A DNA stretch of 41,168 nucleotides from Hydrogenophaga intermedia (GCF_000723405.1 NZ_CCAE010000039.1:1-41168), one strand, 5' to 3'. Positions 8,165 to 21,015 are shown, counted from the first letter of the stretch. Program-made: numbers and translations. Notes: a model not told the origin generated them from the letters alone.

Positions 8165-8346
8165 TGGGTGCTCCTTTGCAGTTGCCAGTTTTGTTTGATG
8201 CTTTGAATGCGAAAACGGAAATCGGGAAAACGGTTCGGGTCATCCGGGAGGCCCGGTGTGTTCGTCACACCGTCCTCGTCGTCGGCGCCGCCCCGGCGGC
8301 CGCCACTGGGGCGGGCCGTGCGTGCTGAGGGGGATCGTCGCTGCCA
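8165..8346 (-). promoter_or_regulatory. ftsA-ftsZ spacer with a small hairpin
   Basis: This is the widest gap inside the otherwise compact dcw cluster (182 bases). It holds a perfect 7-bp hairpin, CGGTGTG/CACACCG with loop TTCGT, at 8254-8272, and an A-rich leader before the ftsZ ribosome-binding site. The gap is large enough for an ftsZ-specific promoter, as occurs in other bacteria, but I see no convincing -35/-10 pair. Confidence 0.4.
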
Positions 8347-9576
<1,230 letters not shown>

Positions 9577-9589
9577 GATGGTGCGGGCG

Positions 9590-10387
9590 TTACCGGTTCG
9601 AAGGTTTGTTGGGTGTGGCTTGGTCGTTGGTGGTGGTCACGCCGCGCACGCGCAGCGCGTAGCCATTGGGGTAGCGCAGGTCCACGGTCTGCAGCGCACC
9701 CGCATAGCGCTCGGTGATCTGCGGCAATGTGCCGACGAAGCGTTGCACGCGGGCCTGCAGTTCCTCGGGGGTGCCGCGGCCGAGCTCGATGACCGCGCCG
9801 CTGTGCAGGCGAGCGCGCCAGCCGCCGCGCTCGCCCAGCTCCAGACGTTCCAGGCCGAGCTCGAGCCGCGCGAACTGCGCCTGCAGCGCCTGGTGCAGCG
9901 CCAGCACGTCGGCCGCGCGGCCGTCGGGGCCGGCCAGTTCGGGCAGGCCGTCCACGTCGTCGGGGCTGGCCTCGAACACCTCGCCGTGCGAGTTCACGAG
10001 TTCGCCGGAGCCTTGCTCGCCCCACCAGGCCACGGCGTCGTGTTCCTGCAGGGTCACGCGCAGGCGGTTGGGAAACTCGCGCTGCACCACCGCGCGGCGC
10101 ACCCAGGGCACCTGCTCGAACATCTGGCGCACCTGCTCCAGGTCCACGGTGAGGAAGCTGGACGACAGGCGCGAGCGCATCTGAGTGGCGAGCTGGGCGC
10201 GCAGGCCCACGGCGTTCTGGTGCGCCACGTCGCCGTGCACGCTGATGCCCTTGACCGTCCAGGCCGGATGGCGCACGGCCCAGGTGCCCAGCGCGCCGAG
10301 CGCGAGCAGCGCGAACACGCCCAGCAGAAGCTGGGTGGCCAGGGCCATCAGCTTCACGTCCAGGGGCATGTCGGTCGTCGTGGGCAT
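9590..10387 (-). CDS. ftsQ: cell division protein FtsQ
   Basis: FtsQ is a bitopic divisome protein that links cytoplasmic and periplasmic components with FtsL and FtsB. The 265-residue product has a short cytoplasmic part and one transmembrane helix (about residues 12-36, MALATQLLLGVFALLALGAL). A POTRA domain follows, opening with WTVKGISVHGDV, and then the FtsQ beta domain (VPWVRRAVVQREFPNRLRV, LPQITERYAGALQTVDLRYP). It starts 10 bases after the ddlB stop. Confidence 0.96.
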   Translation of the reverse strand: MPTTTDMPLDVKLMALATQLLLGVFALLALGALGTWAVRHPAWTVKGISVHGDVAHQNAVGLRAQLATQMRSRLSSSFLTVDLEQVRQMFEQVPWVRRAVVQREFPNRLRVTLQEHDAVAWWGEQGSGELVNSHGEVFEASPDDVDGLPELAGPDGRAADVLALHQALQAQFARLELGLERLELGERGGWRARLHSGAVIELGRGTPEELQARVQRFVGTLPQITERYAGALQTVDLRYPNGYALRVRGVTTTNDQATPNKPSNR

Positions 10388-10397
10388 GGTGAACGGT

Positions 10398-11336
10398 TCA
10401 GGCGTTGTCCAGACTGGCCGTGGCCAGCAGTTGCACGCACAGGTCCTCGTAGGAGATGCCGGCCGCGCGCGCCGACATCGGCACCAGCGAGTGGCCGGTC
10501 ATGCCGGGCGAGGTGTTGATTTCCAGCAGCCAGGGCTTGCGCGTGGCGGCGTCGATCATCACGTCGGCGCGCGCCCAGCCGCGGCAGTCCAGGGTGCGGA
10601 AGGCCTTGAGCACGAGCGCCTGGATGGCGGCCTCTTCGCCTTCGGGCAGGCCGCAGGGCACCAGGTACTGCGTGTCGTCGGTGAAGTACTTGTTCTGGTA
10701 GTCGTAGTTGCCCTCGGGCGCCACGATGCGGATGACCGGCATGGCGCGGGCCGATTCGCCCGTGCCCAGCACCGGGCAGGTGACCTCGTCGCCGGCGATG
10801 AATTGCTCGCACATCACCATCGGGTCCTGCTTCGCGGCCAGGGCATAGGCGGCCTCGCATTGATCGGCACCCATCACCTTGGTGAGGCCGATGGTGGAGC
10901 CTTCGCGCACGGGCTTGACGATCATGGGCGAGCCCAGGGCCTCGAAGGCGGCGCGCGTGTCGGCCGCGCTGCGCACCTGGCGCCAGGCCGGCGTGGCCAG
11001 GCCCTCGGCCAGCCAGATGCGCTTGGTCATGAGCTTGTCCATGGCCACGGCCGAGGCCATCACGCCCGGGCCGGTGTAGGGAATGCCCAACAGCTCCAGT
11101 GCGCCCTGCACCGTGCCGTCTTCACCGAAACGGCCGTGCAGCGCGATGAAGCAGCGCGCGAAGCCCTCGCGCTTGAGTTCGCCCATCTCACGCTCGGCCG
11201 GGTCGAAGGCGTGCGCGTCCACGCCTTTCGATTGCAGCGCCTTGAGCACGCCGGTGCCCGACATGAGCGAGACCTCGCGCTCCGCGGAGCGCCCGCCCAT
11301 CAGCACGGCCACCTTGCCGAATTCCATCGTCGTCAT
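10398..11336 (-). CDS. ddlB: D-alanine--D-alanine ligase B
   Basis: Ddl is an ATP-grasp enzyme that joins two D-alanines for the peptidoglycan stem peptide. The 312-residue product shows [20 protein letters not shown] at the N-terminus, the [12 protein letters not shown] substrate segment, [17 protein letters not shown] ATP-binding residues (here [13 protein letters not shown]) and the C-terminal [17 protein letters not shown] loop. I chose ATG 11336 (MTTMEFGK) because it overlaps the murC stop as ATGA. ATG 11327 would give a slightly shorter product. Confidence 0.97.
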   Translation of the reverse strand: MTTMEFGKVAVLMGGRSAEREVSLMSGTGVLKALQSKGVDAHAFDPAEREMGELKREGFARCFIALHGRFGEDGTVQGALELLGIPYTGPGVMASAVAMDKLMTKRIWLAEGLATPAWRQVRSAADTRAAFEALGSPMIVKPVREGSTIGLTKVMGADQCEAAYALAAKQDPMVMCEQFIAGDEVTCPVLGTGESARAMPVIRIVAPEGNYDYQNKYFTDDTQYLVPCGLPEGEEAAIQALVLKAFRTLDCRGWARADVMIDAATRKPWLLEINTSPGMTGHSLVPMSARAAGISYEDLCVQLLATASLDNA

Positions 11337-12730
11337 TTCGCCAACTCCATGATTCGTCCCGCCACCGCGCCCACCGTGCCGGCACCCATGCACAGCACCA
11401 CGTCGCCGTCGCGCGCGTTGTCCAGCACGGCCTTCGGCATGTCGGCCACGTCGTCCACGAACACCGGCTCGAGCTTGCCCGCCACGCGCAGCGCGCGGGC
11501 CAGCGACCGGCCGTCGGCCGCGACGATGGGCGCCTCACCGGCCGCGTAGACCTCGGCCAGCAACACGGCATCGGCCTGGCCGATGACTTTCACGAAGTCC
11601 TCGAAGCAGTCGCGTGTGCGGGTGTAGCGGTGCGGCTGGAAGGCCAGCACCAGGCGGCGGCCGGGGAAGGCGCCGCGCGCGGCGGCGATCGTGGCGGCCA
11701 TCTCCACCGGGTGGTGGCCGTAGTCGTCCACCACGGTGATGTGCCCGCCGCCGGTCAACGCGGCCTCGCCATAGCGCTGGAAGCGGCGGCCCACGCCCTT
11801 GAAGCCCGCCAGCGCCTTGAGCACGGCCTCGTCGGGCACGCCCAGTTCCACCGCGATGCCGATGGCGGCGAGCGAGTTGAGCACGTTGTGCTGGCCCGGC
11901 AGGTTGAGCACCACGTCCAGGTCGGGCAGGGCCACGCCATTGCGGCGCTGCACCGTGAAATGCATCTGCCCGCCCACGGCGCGCACATTCAGCGCGCGCA
12001 CCTGGGCGTCCTCGCTCAGGCCGTAGCTGGTGATGGGGCGCGCGATCTGCGGCAGGATTTCGCGAATCGCGGGGTCGTCCACACAGACCACGGCGGCGCC
12101 GTAGAACGGCATCTTGTGCAGGAAGTCCACGAAGGCGCCCTTGAGGCGGCCGAAGTCGTGGCCATAGGTGTCCATGTGGTCCGCGTCGATGTTGGTGACG
12201 ACCGAGATCACGGGCAGCAGGTTGAGGAAGGAGGCGTCGGACTCGTCGGCCTCGACCACGATGTACTCGCCGCTGCCCAGGGCCGCGTTGGCGCCCGCGC
12301 TGTTCAGGCGGCCACCGATGACGAAGGTCGGGTCCAGGCCGGCCTCGGCGAACACGCTGGCCACCAGGCTGGTGGTGGTGGTCTTGCCGTGGGTGCCGGC
12401 AATGGCCACGCCCTTCTTCATGCGCATGAGCTCGGCCAGCATCACCGCGCGCGGTACCACGGGCACCAGCTTCGCGTGTGCGGCCACCACCTCGGGGTTG
12501 TCGGCCTTGACCGCGGTGGACGTGACGATGGCGTCGGCCCCCTCGATGTGCTTCGCCTCGTGCCCGATGCAGACCTTGGCGCCCAGCGATTCCAGGCGGC
12601 GCGTGGCCGCGGATTCACCCAGGTCGCTGCCGGAGATGGTGAAGCCCTGGTTGAGCAGCACCTCGGCGATGCCGCTCATGCCCGCGCCGCCGATGCCGAC
12701 GAAGTGGATGTGACGGATGGCGTGCTTCAT
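11333..12730 (-). CDS. murC: UDP-N-acetylmuramate--L-alanine ligase
   Basis: MurC adds L-alanine to UDP-MurNAc, the first amino acid of the peptidoglycan stem. The 465-residue product shows the UDP-binding Rossmann start [17 protein letters not shown], the ATP loop [10 protein letters not shown] (GTHGKTT, residues 112-118), [22 protein letters not shown] and the C-terminal [10 protein letters not shown]. It overlaps murG and ddlB by ATGA junctions, indicating translational coupling. Confidence 0.98.
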   Translation of the reverse strand: MKHAIRHIHFVGIGGAGMSGIAEVLLNQGFTISGSDLGESAATRRLESLGAKVCIGHEAKHIEGADAIVTSTAVKADNPEVVAAHAKLVPVVPRAVMLAELMRMKKGVAIAGTHGKTTTTSLVASVFAEAGLDPTFVIGGRLNSAGANAALGSGEYIVVEADESDASFLNLLPVISVVTNIDADHMDTYGHDFGRLKGAFVDFLHKMPFYGAAVVCVDDPAIREILPQIARPITSYGLSEDAQVRALNVRAVGGQMHFTVQRRNGVALPDLDVVLNLPGQHNVLNSLAAIGIAVELGVPDEAVLKALAGFKGVGRRFQRYGEAALTGGGHITVVDDYGHHPVEMAATIAAARGAFPGRRLVLAFQPHRYTRTRDCFEDFVKVIGQADAVLLAEVYAAGEAPIVAADGRSLARALRVAGKLEPVFVDDVADMPKAVLDNARDGDVVLCMGAGTVGAVAGRIMELAK

Positions 12731-13806
12731 TCGGTTCTGACTTTCGCGAGTTCGACGCAGGCACCCACCACGGCCTCGGTGGCGCCGGTCTTGGCCACGG
12801 CGCGCGCCTTCTCGGCCATGGTCTGCAGTTGCGCGCGGTCCAACCCCTGCAGCAACAGCGCAAGCTTCTCCGGGGTGAGCCCGGCCTGCGCCTCCAGCCA
12901 GGCCGCGCCGGCCTCGACCAGGAAGCGCGCGTTGTGGGTCTGGTGGTCGTCCACCGCGGCGGGGAACGGCACCAGGAGCGAGGCAGCGCCCACGGCGGCG
13001 AGTTCGGTCACCGTGCTCGCGCCCGCGCGGCCGATGACCAGATCGGCCTCGGCGTAGGCGCTGGCGGTGTCCTCGATGAACGGGGTGAGTTCGGCCACTA
13101 CGCCGGCCTGGGCGTAGTTGGCGCGCAGCTCGTCGATCTGCTTCTCGCCACTCTGGTGCAGCACCAGGGGACGGCGGTCTTCAGGGATGCGTGCCAGCGC
13201 CTGCGGCACCACGCGGTTGAGCGCCTGTGCGCCCAGGCTGCCGCCCACCACCAGCAGGCGCAACGGCCCCGTGCGGCCGGCAAAACGCTCGGCCGGCGCG
13301 GGCTGGTTCAGAAAGGCCGCGCGCATCGGGTTGCCCACCCACTCGGCCTTGGACAGCGCGTTCGGAAAGGCGTTGAAGCGGCGGTCGGCCACCTCGGCCA
13401 GCACCTTGTTCGCCAGGCCGGCGACGGAGTTCTGCTCGTGCAGCACCAGGGGCTTGCCCAGCAGCACGCCCATCATCCCGCCCGGGAAGGTGATGTAGCC
13501 ACCCAGGCCCACCAGCACATCGGGCTTCACGCGGCGCACCACCTGCAGGCTTTGCCAGAAAGCGCGCAGCAGGTTCAACGGCAGCAGCAGCTTGGTGACG
13601 AGCCCCTTGCCGCGCAGGCCACCGAAGTCGATGGCTTCGAGCGGGAAGCCGCGCGGCGGCACGAGCCGGCTTTCCATGCTGCCCGGCGCGCCCAGCCAGT
13701 GCACGCGCCAACCGCGCGCGCGCAGCGCCTCGGCCACGGCCAGGCCCGGGAAGATGTGGCCGCCGGTGCCGCCGGCCATGACGAGGGCGCAGGGTTCCCT
13801 TGTCAT
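12727..13806 (-). CDS. murG: undecaprenyldiphospho-muramoylpentapeptide beta-N-acetylglucosaminyltransferase
   Basis: MurG transfers GlcNAc to lipid I to make lipid II at the inner face of the inner membrane. The 359-residue product begins [21 protein letters not shown], containing the GGTGGH donor/membrane loop. It continues with [39 protein letters not shown] and [17 protein letters not shown], all GT28 motifs. ATG 13806 overlaps the ftsW stop (13803) and fits the normal family start; longer frames upstream are ftsW read in another phase. Confidence 0.98.
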   Translation of the reverse strand: MTREPCALVMAGGTGGHIFPGLAVAEALRARGWRVHWLGAPGSMESRLVPPRGFPLEAIDFGGLRGKGLVTKLLLPLNLLRAFWQSLQVVRRVKPDVLVGLGGYITFPGGMMGVLLGKPLVLHEQNSVAGLANKVLAEVADRRFNAFPNALSKAEWVGNPMRAAFLNQPAPAERFAGRTGPLRLLVVGGSLGAQALNRVVPQALARIPEDRRPLVLHQSGEKQIDELRANYAQAGVVAELTPFIEDTASAYAEADLVIGRAGASTVTELAAVGAASLLVPFPAAVDDHQTHNARFLVEAGAAWLEAQAGLTPEKLALLLQGLDRAQLQTMAEKARAVAKTGATEAVVGACVELAKVRTE

Positions 13807-15125
13807 GATCGACCGCCTTTCATCATCTGCCGGTTCTCGAAGTCCACGCGCAGCACGATGGCCAAGGCGATCAGGTTCAACAGGATCGCCGAGCCGCCGT
13901 AGCTCATGAAGGGCAGCGTGAGGCCCTTGGTGGGCAGCGCGCCCAGGTTCACGCCGATGTTGATGAAGGCCTGGAAGCCCATCCACAAACCCACGCCCTG
14001 CGCCACCAGACCGGAAAAGACCTGATCGAGCGCGATGGCCTGGCGGCCGATGTGCATGATGCGCCGCGTCATCCACAGAAACAGCGCGATCAGTACCAGC
14101 ACGCCGAGCAGGCCGAACTCCTCGCCGATGACGGCGAGCAGGAAGTCGGTGTGCGCCTCGGGCAGCCAGTTGAGTTTTTCGACGCTGCCGCCCAGGCCCA
14201 CGCCGAAGATCTCGCCGCGGCCGAAGGCGATGAGCGCGTGCGAGAGCTGGTAGCCCTTGCCCAGCGCGTGCTCGGCGCTCCACGGGTCGAGGTAGGCGAA
14301 GATGCGCTCGCGGCGCCAGTCACTGGCCATGATCATCATGGCGAAAGCGCCCACCACCACCAGCGCGATGAGGAAGAACATCCGCGCGTTGACGCCGCCC
14401 AGGAACAGGATGCCCATGGCGATGACCACGATCACCATGAAGGCGCCCATGTCGGGCTGGGCCAGCAGCAGCATGCCCACCACCAGCAGCGCCACGGCCA
14501 TGGGCCACACGGCCTGCCAGAAGTTCTGCTTGATCTCCATCTTGCGGACCATGTAGCTGGCCGCGTAGAGCAACACCGCCAGCTTGCCGAGTTCGGACGG
14601 CTGGAAGTTCATGACGCCCAGCGAGATCCACCGGTGCGCGCCGTTGACGCCCTTGCCGATGCCCAGCACCGCCACCATGAGCAGCAGCGCCAGCGCGAAC
14701 AGCCAGGGCGCAAGCTGCTCCCAGCGCCGCATCGGCACCTGGAAGGCCAGCAGCGCGGCGACGAAGGCGATGGCCATGGACAGGCCGTGGCGCAGCACGA
14801 AGTGCGTGTGCGCGTAGTTCTCGAAGCGCGGGTTGTCGGGCAGCGCGATGGAGGCCGAATAGACCATCACCAGGCCCCAGGCCATCAGCGCGAACACCAC
14901 CCACAGCAGCGGCTGGTCGAAGCCGGTGACGTGCACGGACGCGCCGCGCTGGCGGCCGTAGCTGCGGCTGGACAGCCGCACGGGGATGCCGTCGCCGCCG
15001 GCGCCCACCAGCGCGCCAGCGGCCCAGGCGGGCAGCATGCCCTGCAGCCACTCGCGCAGGCGGGTGCCCAGACGGGCCATCAGGCCCGGGCCCTGGGTGG
15101 GTTGTGTGGCCTTGCGTTTGCTCAC
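13803..15125 (-). CDS. ftsW: SEDS-family septal peptidoglycan polymerase FtsW
   Basis: FtsW is the SEDS glycosyltransferase that polymerises lipid II at the septum together with FtsI. The 440-residue product carries about ten transmembrane helices, the [14 protein letters not shown] segment, [18 protein letters not shown] and the C-terminal [15 protein letters not shown] signature. The cytoplasmic N-terminus is extended by about 60 residues compared with the E. coli protein and is rich in basic residues and glycine. It overlaps murD and murG by four bases each. Confidence 0.97.
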   Translation of the reverse strand: MSKRKATQPTQGPGLMARLGTRLREWLQGMLPAWAAGALVGAGGDGIPVRLSSRSYGRQRGASVHVTGFDQPLLWVVFALMAWGLVMVYSASIALPDNPRFENYAHTHFVLRHGLSMAIAFVAALLAFQVPMRRWEQLAPWLFALALLLMVAVLGIGKGVNGAHRWISLGVMNFQPSELGKLAVLLYAASYMVRKMEIKQNFWQAVWPMAVALLVVGMLLLAQPDMGAFMVIVVIAMGILFLGGVNARMFFLIALVVVGAFAMMIMASDWRRERIFAYLDPWSAEHALGKGYQLSHALIAFGRGEIFGVGLGGSVEKLNWLPEAHTDFLLAVIGEEFGLLGVLVLIALFLWMTRRIMHIGRQAIALDQVFSGLVAQGVGLWMGFQAFINIGVNLGALPTKGLTLPFMSYGGSAILLNLIALAIVLRVDFENRQMMKGGRS

Positions 15126-16918
15126 AGGCCGCCCTCCAGGCTCATGCCGCGCGCCTCGGCGAGTTCCCGCACGGCGGCGACGAAGACCTCGGCCCGCTGC
15201 ACGTAGTTGCGGAACTGGTCCAGGCTGGCGCAGGCCGGCGACATCAGCACGGCGTCGCCCGATTGCGCGAGTTCGGCGGCCAGCGGCACGGCGGCCGTGA
15301 GTTCGCCTGCGTCGTGCATCGGCACGCCGGCGCCGCGCAGCGCCTCTTCCACGGCGGCGCGCAGCAGCGGCGCGTCGCGGCCGATGAAGACGACGGCGCG
15401 CGCGTGGCGGGCCAGCGGCGCGGCCAGCGGCGTGAAGTCCTGGCCCTTGCCGTCGCCGCCCAGGATCACCACCAGCCGACGCTCGGCACCCAGGCCGTTG
15501 ACGGCCGCCAGCGCGGCGCCCACGTTGGTGCCCTTGCTGTCGTCGAAGTATTCGACCCCGTCCACGATGGCCACGGGCTCGACGCGGTGCGGCTCGCCGC
15601 GGTACTCGCGCAGGCCGTGCAGCATGGGCGCCAGCGGCGCGCCGGTGGACGTGGCCAGCGCCAGCGCGGCCAGTGCGTTGGCGGCGTTGTGGCGGCCGCG
15701 GATGCGCAGGGCCTCGGCCGGCATCAGGCGCTGGAAGTAAACGTCTTCGTCCTCTTGCGCGCGACCTTTCGCGCGCGTCTCATCCAGCGCCAGCGCCCGC
15801 ACCAGCCAGGTCATGCCGTTGACGGTTTCCAGGCCCCAGTCGCCCGCGCGGGTGGGCGCGTCCAGGCCGAACGTGCACCATTCGCGCGCCGGCACCTGGC
15901 GGTTGCGGTTGCCGATCTTGACCGTGATCAGGCCGGGCTTCATGGCCATCACGCGTTCGTCGTCGCGGTTGAGCACCATGAGCGCCTTCGCGCCGAACAC
16001 GGCGGCCTTGGCGTGGGTGTAGGCGTCCATGCCGCCATGCCAGTCGAGGTGGTCTTCGCTGAGGTTGAGCAGCGTGGACGCGGTGGGCACGTCGGCCCAC
16101 GCGCCCTGCGCGGTGCCGTCGAGCTGGAAGCTGGAGAGTTCGAGTACCCACACGCGCGGCAGGTGCGGCGGCTGGGGCGCTTCGGGTGGTGGCGGAGCGA
16201 TGAGCGCGGGGCCTTCCTCTTCCGCCTCGACCGGCTCAAGCGTCGGCGCGGGCTCGCCAGGCGCGTCGTCGAACAGCGGCTCGGTGTCAGGCTCGGGTTC
16301 GGCAAGGGGCGATGGTGCGACGGCGGTCTGCGCCTCGGCGGCGGCCCTGGCCTCGGCCTCGGCCGCTTCAGCCGCTTCGCGCTCGTCATCCGCCGCCTGC
16401 GCGATCGCCTCGGCGTGCAGCGCGGCGGCCAGCACGTCCAGCAGGGCCGGGCCGATGTTGCCCGCGACCGCGACGGACCAGCCCGCGCGGTCGAGCAACT
16501 GGCCCGCGAGCGAGGTGACGGTGGTCTTGCCGTTGGTGCCGGTGACGGCCAGCACCTTGGGCTTGTACGCGAAGCGCTCGCGCTGCGACAGCGCCTGCAA
16601 GGCCTGGGCGAACAGGTCGAGCTCGGTCAACACCGGCACGCCGCGCTCGCGCGCGAACGCGAACACGCCCTGCAACTCGGCCGGCATCAGGCCGGGGCTG
16701 CGCGCGATCAGCGCCCAAGGCTCGCGGGCCAGCAGTGCTTCGTCGAAGGCGCCACTGACGAACACCGCATCGGGGCATTCGCCCTGCAGGGCCAGCAGTT
16801 GCGGCGGGGCCTCGCGCGTATCGGCCACGGTCACGCGCGCGCCTTCGCGCGCGCACCAGCGCGCCATCGACAGGCCGGAGGCGCCGAGACCGAGGATGAG
16901 GACGGGCTGGTCTTTCAT
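15122..16918 (-). CDS. murD: UDP-N-acetylmuramoylalanine--D-glutamate ligase with large insertion
   Basis: MurD adds D-glutamate to UDP-MurNAc-L-Ala. From ATG 16918, which overlaps the mraY stop as ATGA, the product is 598 residues, longer than the usual 440-500. It has [17 protein letters not shown] (UDP-binding), [16 protein letters not shown] (GTNGKTT at 127-133), [41 protein letters not shown] and [12 protein letters not shown]. Between GNIGPALLD and LELSSFQLD lies an acidic Ala/Glu/Pro-rich insertion of about 87 residues (about 168-254). Every catalytic motif is intact, so the enzyme is expected to work. Confidence 0.96.
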   Translation of the reverse strand: MKDQPVLILGLGASGLSMARWCAREGARVTVADTREAPPQLLALQGECPDAVFVSGAFDEALLAREPWALIARSPGLMPAELQGVFAFARERGVPVLTELDLFAQALQALSQRERFAYKPKVLAVTGTNGKTTVTSLAGQLLDRAGWSVAVAGNIGPALLDVLAAALHAEAIAQAADDEREAAEAAEAEARAAAEAQTAVAPSPLAEPEPDTEPLFDDAPGEPAPTLEPVEAEEEGPALIAPPPPEAPQPPHLPRVWVLELSSFQLDGTAQGAWADVPTASTLLNLSEDHLDWHGGMDAYTHAKAAVFGAKALMVLNRDDERVMAMKPGLITVKIGNRNRQVPAREWCTFGLDAPTRAGDWGLETVNGMTWLVRALALDETRAKGRAQEDEDVYFQRLMPAEALRIRGRHNAANALAALALATSTGAPLAPMLHGLREYRGEPHRVEPVAIVDGVEYFDDSKGTNVGAALAAVNGLGAERRLVVILGGDGKGQDFTPLAAPLARHARAVVFIGRDAPLLRAAVEEALRGAGVPMHDAGELTAAVPLAAELAQSGDAVLMSPACASLDQFRNYVQRAEVFVAAVRELAEARGMSLEGGL

Positions 16919-18093
16919 CGCAGCTTCAGCGTGGAGAGACCGACGAGGCACAGCAGCATGGTGATGATCCAGAAGCGCACCACCACCTGCGTTTCCTTCC
17001 AGCCCTTCTTCTCGAAGTGGTGGTGCAGCGGCGCCATCTGAAACAGGCGGCGGCCCTCGCCGAAACGCTTCTTGGTGTACTTGAAGTACGTCACCTGCAG
17101 CATCACCGACAGCGCCTCGACCACGAAGATGCCGCCCATGATGGCGAGCAGGATCTCCTGGCGCACGATGACGGCGATGGTGCCGAGCGCGCCGCCGAGC
17201 GCGAGCGCGCCCACGTCACCCATGAACACCTGCGCCGGGTGCGTGTTAAACCACAGGAAGGCCAGGCCCGCGCCCGCCATGGCGGCGCAGAAGATGAGCA
17301 ACTCGCCCGCGCCGGGGATGTGCGGCAGCAGCAGGTAGCGCGCAAACACCGCGTTGCCCGTGACGTAGGCAAAGATGCCCAGGGCCGAGCCCACCATCAC
17401 CACCGGCATGATGGCCAGGCCATCGAGCCCGTCGGTGAGGTTGACCGCGTTGCTTGCGCCCACGATGACGAGGTAGGTGAGGATGACGAAGCCAGCCACA
17501 CCCAGCGGGTAGCTCACTTCCTTGAAGAAGGGCACGATGAAGCCCGACTGCGGCGGCAGGTCGAGCGTGAAGCCCGAGCCGACCCAGTCGATGAAGAGTT
17601 CGAGCACGCGCGCGTTGCTGGTCTCGGAGACGGCGAACACCAGGTAGAAAGCCGCGACCAGGCCGATCAGCGATTGCCAGAAGTACTTCTCGCGCGATCG
17701 CATGCCCTCGGGATTCTTGTGCACCACCTTGCGCCAGTCGTCGGCCCAGCCGATGGCGCCGAAACCCAGGGTGACGATGAGCACGATCCAGACGAAGCGG
17801 TTGCTCCAGTTGAACCACAGCAGCGTGGACAGCGCGATGGCGAAGAGGATCAGCACACCGCCCATGGTGGGCGTGCCGCCCTTGCTCAGGTGCGTCTGCA
17901 TCGCGTATTCGCGGATCGGCTGGCCGATCTTGAGCGCGGCCAGCCGGCGGATGAACCAGGGGCCCGCCACCAGGCCGACCACCAGCGCCGTCATCGCGGC
18001 CATGACGGCGCGGAACGTGAGGTACTGGAACACTCGCAGGAAACCCAGGTCAGGCGAGAGGCCTTGCAGCCAAAGGGCAATGCTAGGCAGCAT
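16915..18093 (-). CDS. mraY: phospho-N-acetylmuramoyl-pentapeptide-transferase
   Basis: MraY makes lipid I by moving phospho-MurNAc-pentapeptide onto undecaprenyl phosphate in the inner membrane. The 392-residue product has about ten transmembrane helices and the polyprenyl-transferase motifs [27 protein letters not shown] (Asp pair), [32 protein letters not shown] and [11 protein letters not shown]. It overlaps murF by 11 bases and murD by four. Confidence 0.98.
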   Translation of the reverse strand: MLPSIALWLQGLSPDLGFLRVFQYLTFRAVMAAMTALVVGLVAGPWFIRRLAALKIGQPIREYAMQTHLSKGGTPTMGGVLILFAIALSTLLWFNWSNRFVWIVLIVTLGFGAIGWADDWRKVVHKNPEGMRSREKYFWQSLIGLVAAFYLVFAVSETSNARVLELFIDWVGSGFTLDLPPQSGFIVPFFKEVSYPLGVAGFVILTYLVIVGASNAVNLTDGLDGLAIMPVVMVGSALGIFAYVTGNAVFARYLLLPHIPGAGELLIFCAAMAGAGLAFLWFNTHPAQVFMGDVGALALGGALGTIAVIVRQEILLAIMGGIFVVEALSVMLQVTYFKYTKKRFGEGRRLFQMAPLHHHFEKKGWKETQVVVRFWIITMLLCLVGLSTLKLR

Positions 18094-19510
18094 GAGACGA
18101 ATCCTTGTCGTTGACGGCCTGAGTCGGGTCGAGCGCGCGAACCGCCCGCACCACGCGCTCCATGCGCATGAAGCGCGAGCCCTTCACGAGCACGCTGGCG
18201 ACCACGCCGGTGGCCAGCTCGGCGGCGACGTCGGTGGCCAGCGCCTCCACCTCGGGCACGCAGCGCGGCGCGGGCTCGTTGGCCGCGCGCATGGCCTCGG
18301 CGGCTTCGCACATGGCCGTGCCACTCACGCGCACCTCGTCGATGCCGCGCGCGTAGGCGTGGCGCAGCACCTCCAGGTGGAAGGCCAGGCCCTGGTCGCC
18401 CACCTCGCCCATGTCACCCAGCACCAGCAGGTGCGGGCCGGGCAACGCGGCCAGCACGTCGATGGCGGCGCGCACGGAGTCGGGGTTGGCGTTGTAGGTG
18501 TCGTCGATCAGCGTGACCACGCGGGCGTCGACCCGCACCGTGATCGCGCGCGAGCGCCCACCCACGGGCTCGAAGGCGTTCAGGCCCGCCACGATGGCGT
18601 CGAGCGGCACGTCGGCGGCCACCGCGCAGGCCACGGCCGCCAGCGCGTTGCGCACGTTGTGGCGGCCGGCGATGCGCAGTTGCACCTGACCCTCGCCCAG
18701 GGGCGAGGCGAAGTGCAGCGCCCAGGCGTTGTCCTGCCACTCGGCGGCGAGGGCACGCACGGCGGCTTGCGGATCGGTGTCGCTGAAGGTGATCGTGCGG
18801 CGCGCGCCGGCCAGGGCCTGCCAGATGCGGGTGTGCACGTCGTCGCTGGGGAACACGGCCACGCCCTCGGCGCCCAGCGCGGTGATGACGGTGCCGTTCT
18901 CTCGCGCCACGGCCTCCACCGAGCTCATGAACTCCTGGTGCTCGCGCTGGGCGTTGTTGACCAGGGCCACGGTGGGTGCGGCGATGGCGGCGAGCTGGGC
19001 GATCTCGCCCGGGTGGTTCATGCCCAGCTCCACCACCGAACAACGGTGCGCGGCGTTCAGCCGCAGCAACGTGAGCGGCACGCCGATGTCGTTGTTGAAG
19101 TTGCCCTGCGTGGCGTGAGCGGCCTCGCTCGCGTGGGCGCGCAGGATACTCGCGACCATCTGGGTGACCGTGGTCTTGCCGTTGCTGCCGGTCACGGCGA
19201 TCAAGGGCAGCGTGAACTGCGCGCGCCAGGCCTGCGCGAGCTGCAGCAGCGCGGCACGCGTGTCGGGCACCTCCACGCCGGGCAGGCCGGCCTCGGCCAG
19301 GCCGCGCTGCGCGAGCGCGGCCACGGCACCGGTGGCGGCCGCCTGCGGCAGGAACTCGTGCGCGTCGAAACGCTCGCCCTTGAGTGCGACGAACAGATCG
19401 CCCGCGCGCAGGCTGCGGGTGTCGGAATGCACGCGCTCGATGGGCGCGGCGATGCGGCCGACGGCGCGCGCGCCGGGCAGCGTGGGCAGGAGTTCGGCCA
19501 GGGTCTTCAT
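18083..19510 (-). CDS. murF: UDP-N-acetylmuramoyl-tripeptide--D-alanyl-D-alanine ligase
   Basis: MurF adds D-Ala-D-Ala, the product of Ddl, to the UDP-MurNAc tripeptide. The 475-residue product shows [20 protein letters not shown], the ATP loop [14 protein letters not shown] (GSNGKTT at 108-114), [24 protein letters not shown] and [18 protein letters not shown]. It overlaps murE by four bases and mraY by 11. Confidence 0.98.
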   Translation of the reverse strand: MKTLAELLPTLPGARAVGRIAAPIERVHSDTRSLRAGDLFVALKGERFDAHEFLPQAAATGAVAALAQRGLAEAGLPGVEVPDTRAALLQLAQAWRAQFTLPLIAVTGSNGKTTVTQMVASILRAHASEAAHATQGNFNNDIGVPLTLLRLNAAHRCSVVELGMNHPGEIAQLAAIAAPTVALVNNAQREHQEFMSSVEAVARENGTVITALGAEGVAVFPSDDVHTRIWQALAGARRTITFSDTDPQAAVRALAAEWQDNAWALHFASPLGEGQVQLRIAGRHNVRNALAAVACAVAADVPLDAIVAGLNAFEPVGGRSRAITVRVDARVVTLIDDTYNANPDSVRAAIDVLAALPGPHLLVLGDMGEVGDQGLAFHLEVLRHAYARGIDEVRVSGTAMCEAAEAMRAANEPAPRCVPEVEALATDVAAELATGVVASVLVKGSRFMRMERVVRAVRALDPTQAVNDKDSSHAA

Positions 19511-21015
19511 GCGGATTCCTTGCGCAGCGCCAGCGCGCGCCGCGCGTGTTCGATGTCGGAGAACGGCAACTTCACGCCGCGAACCTCCTGGTAGTCCTCG
19601 TGCCCTTTGCCGGCGATGAGCACCACGTCGGCGGGCGCAGCCTCGCGCACGGCCAGGGCGATGGCCTCGGCGCGGTCGGCCACGGTGCGCGCGGCGTCGG
19701 CGCGGCTGAGGCCGCGCGCCATCTGCGACAGGATCGCCATCGGGTCTTCGCTGCGCGGGTTGTCGCTGGTGAGCACGGCGTGGTGGGCCTCGCGCTCGGC
19801 CACGGCGGCCATCAGCGGTCGCTTGCCCGGGTCGCGGTCACCGCCGCAACCGATGAGCACCCACAAGGCACCGCCGCGCCGCGCGGCCAGAAGCTGCAGC
19901 GCCTGCAGGGCCTTCTCCAGCGCGTCGGGCGTGTGGGCGTAGTCCACCAGCACCAGCGGGGCGCCGGGCGCGTCTGCCTGCGCCTGCTGCATGCGGCCGG
20001 GCACGGGCGTGAGCGCGGCGCAGGCCTGCGTGGCGGCGGCGAAGGGCACGCCCAGCGCGCGCGCCGTGGCCAGCACACCCAGCAGGTTGTGCACGTTGTA
20101 GCGGCCCACCAGCGGCAGGCTCAGCGTCTGGCGCTGGCGTTCCTGGCCGCGTTCGTCGCGCTCCACAAGTTCGAAGGCCAGGCCCGCGAGCGTGGTGGTG
20201 ACGCCCCGCGCCTCGAGCCGCGCCTCGCGATCGATGGCAAGGGACCACAGGTCGAGCCCGCGACCTTGCAGGCGCGCGAGCAGGCCCGCGCCGTGCGGAT
20301 CGTCAACATTGACCACCGCGGCCTTGAGGCCGGGCCAGTCGAACAGGCGCTGCTTGGCGGCCCAGTAAGCATCCATGCTGCCGTGGTAATCCAGGTGGTC
20401 CTGCGTGAAGTTGGTGAACACGGCCACGGCCACGCGTGTGCCGTTCAGGCGGCCTTCCTCCAGGCCGATCGACGAGGCCTCGATGGCGCAGGCGCGCAGG
20501 CCCTGTTCGACGAAAGCGCGCAGCCCGTGCTGCAACATCACGGGGTCGGGCGTGGTCAGGCCCGTGACCTGCAGACCGTCGCCCGGGCTGCCCATGCCCA
20601 AGGTGCCCACCACCGCCGCCGGGCGGTTGCAGGCCGCCAGCAGTTGCGCCGCCCACCAGGCGCTGGAGGTCTTGCCGTTGGTGCCGGTGATGGCGATGAC
20701 ATCGAGCGCGCCGCTGGGCTCATGGCACCAGGCGCTGGCGATGGGGCCGGCCTGGGCCTTGAGGCCGGGCACCGCCAACACACGCGGGTCGTGGCGGAAG
20801 TCGTAGGCCTCCAGGCCGTCGCGCTCGACCACGGCCGCGCTGGCGCCGGTGCGAAGCGCATCGACCACGAAGCGGCGGCCATCCGTGGCCGCGCCGGGCC
20901 AGGCCACGAAGCCGTCGCCCTCGCGCACGCGGCGGCTGTCGCACACCAGCGCGCCGGTGACGCTGGCGCGCAGCCACTGCGCCACGGCCTCGGGGTGGAC
21001 GAGCGTCTGCACCAT
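19507..21015 (-). CDS. murE: UDP-N-acetylmuramoyl-tripeptide synthetase (meso-diaminopimelate-adding)
   Basis: MurE adds the third stem residue. The 502-residue product has CDSRRVREGDGFVAWPG, the ATP loop ITGTNGKTSSAWW (GTNGKTS at 111-117), EASSIGLEEGRLNG, FTQDHLDYHGSM and DYAHTPDALEKAL. The DNPR motif (residues 418-421, TSDNPRSEDP) marks specificity for meso-diaminopimelate, as expected in a Gram-negative. ATG 21015 shares one base with the ftsI stop (TGATG). A longer frame upstream is ftsI read in another phase. Confidence 0.98.
   Translation of the reverse strand: MVQTLVHPEAVAQWLRASVTGALVCDSRRVREGDGFVAWPGAATDGRRFVVDALRTGASAAVVERDGLEAYDFRHDPRVLAVPGLKAQAGPIASAWCHEPSGALDVIAITGTNGKTSSAWWAAQLLAACNRPAAVVGTLGMGSPGDGLQVTGLTTPDPVMLQHGLRAFVEQGLRACAIEASSIGLEEGRLNGTRVAVAVFTNFTQDHLDYHGSMDAYWAAKQRLFDWPGLKAAVVNVDDPHGAGLLARLQGRGLDLWSLAIDREARLEARGVTTTLAGLAFELVERDERGQERQRQTLSLPLVGRYNVHNLLGVLATARALGVPFAAATQACAALTPVPGRMQQAQADAPGAPLVLVDYAHTPDALEKALQALQLLAARRGGALWVLIGCGGDRDPGKRPLMAAVAEREAHHAVLTSDNPRSEDPMAILSQMARGLSRADAARTVADRAEAIALAVREAAPADVVLIAGKGHEDYQEVRGVKLPFSDIEHARRALALRKESA

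Noticed and set aside
6896..8206. 436-codon plus-strand open frame opposite ftsZ
   Set aside because: It is antisense to ftsZ, its product is His/Ala/Arg-rich low-complexity sequence with no recognisable domain, and it arises from the high GC content of the third codon positions.
15104..17041. 645-codon plus-strand open frame opposite murD
   Set aside because: It is a mirror of the murD gene with Arg/Gly/His-rich composition. MurD motifs on the minus strand are unambiguous.
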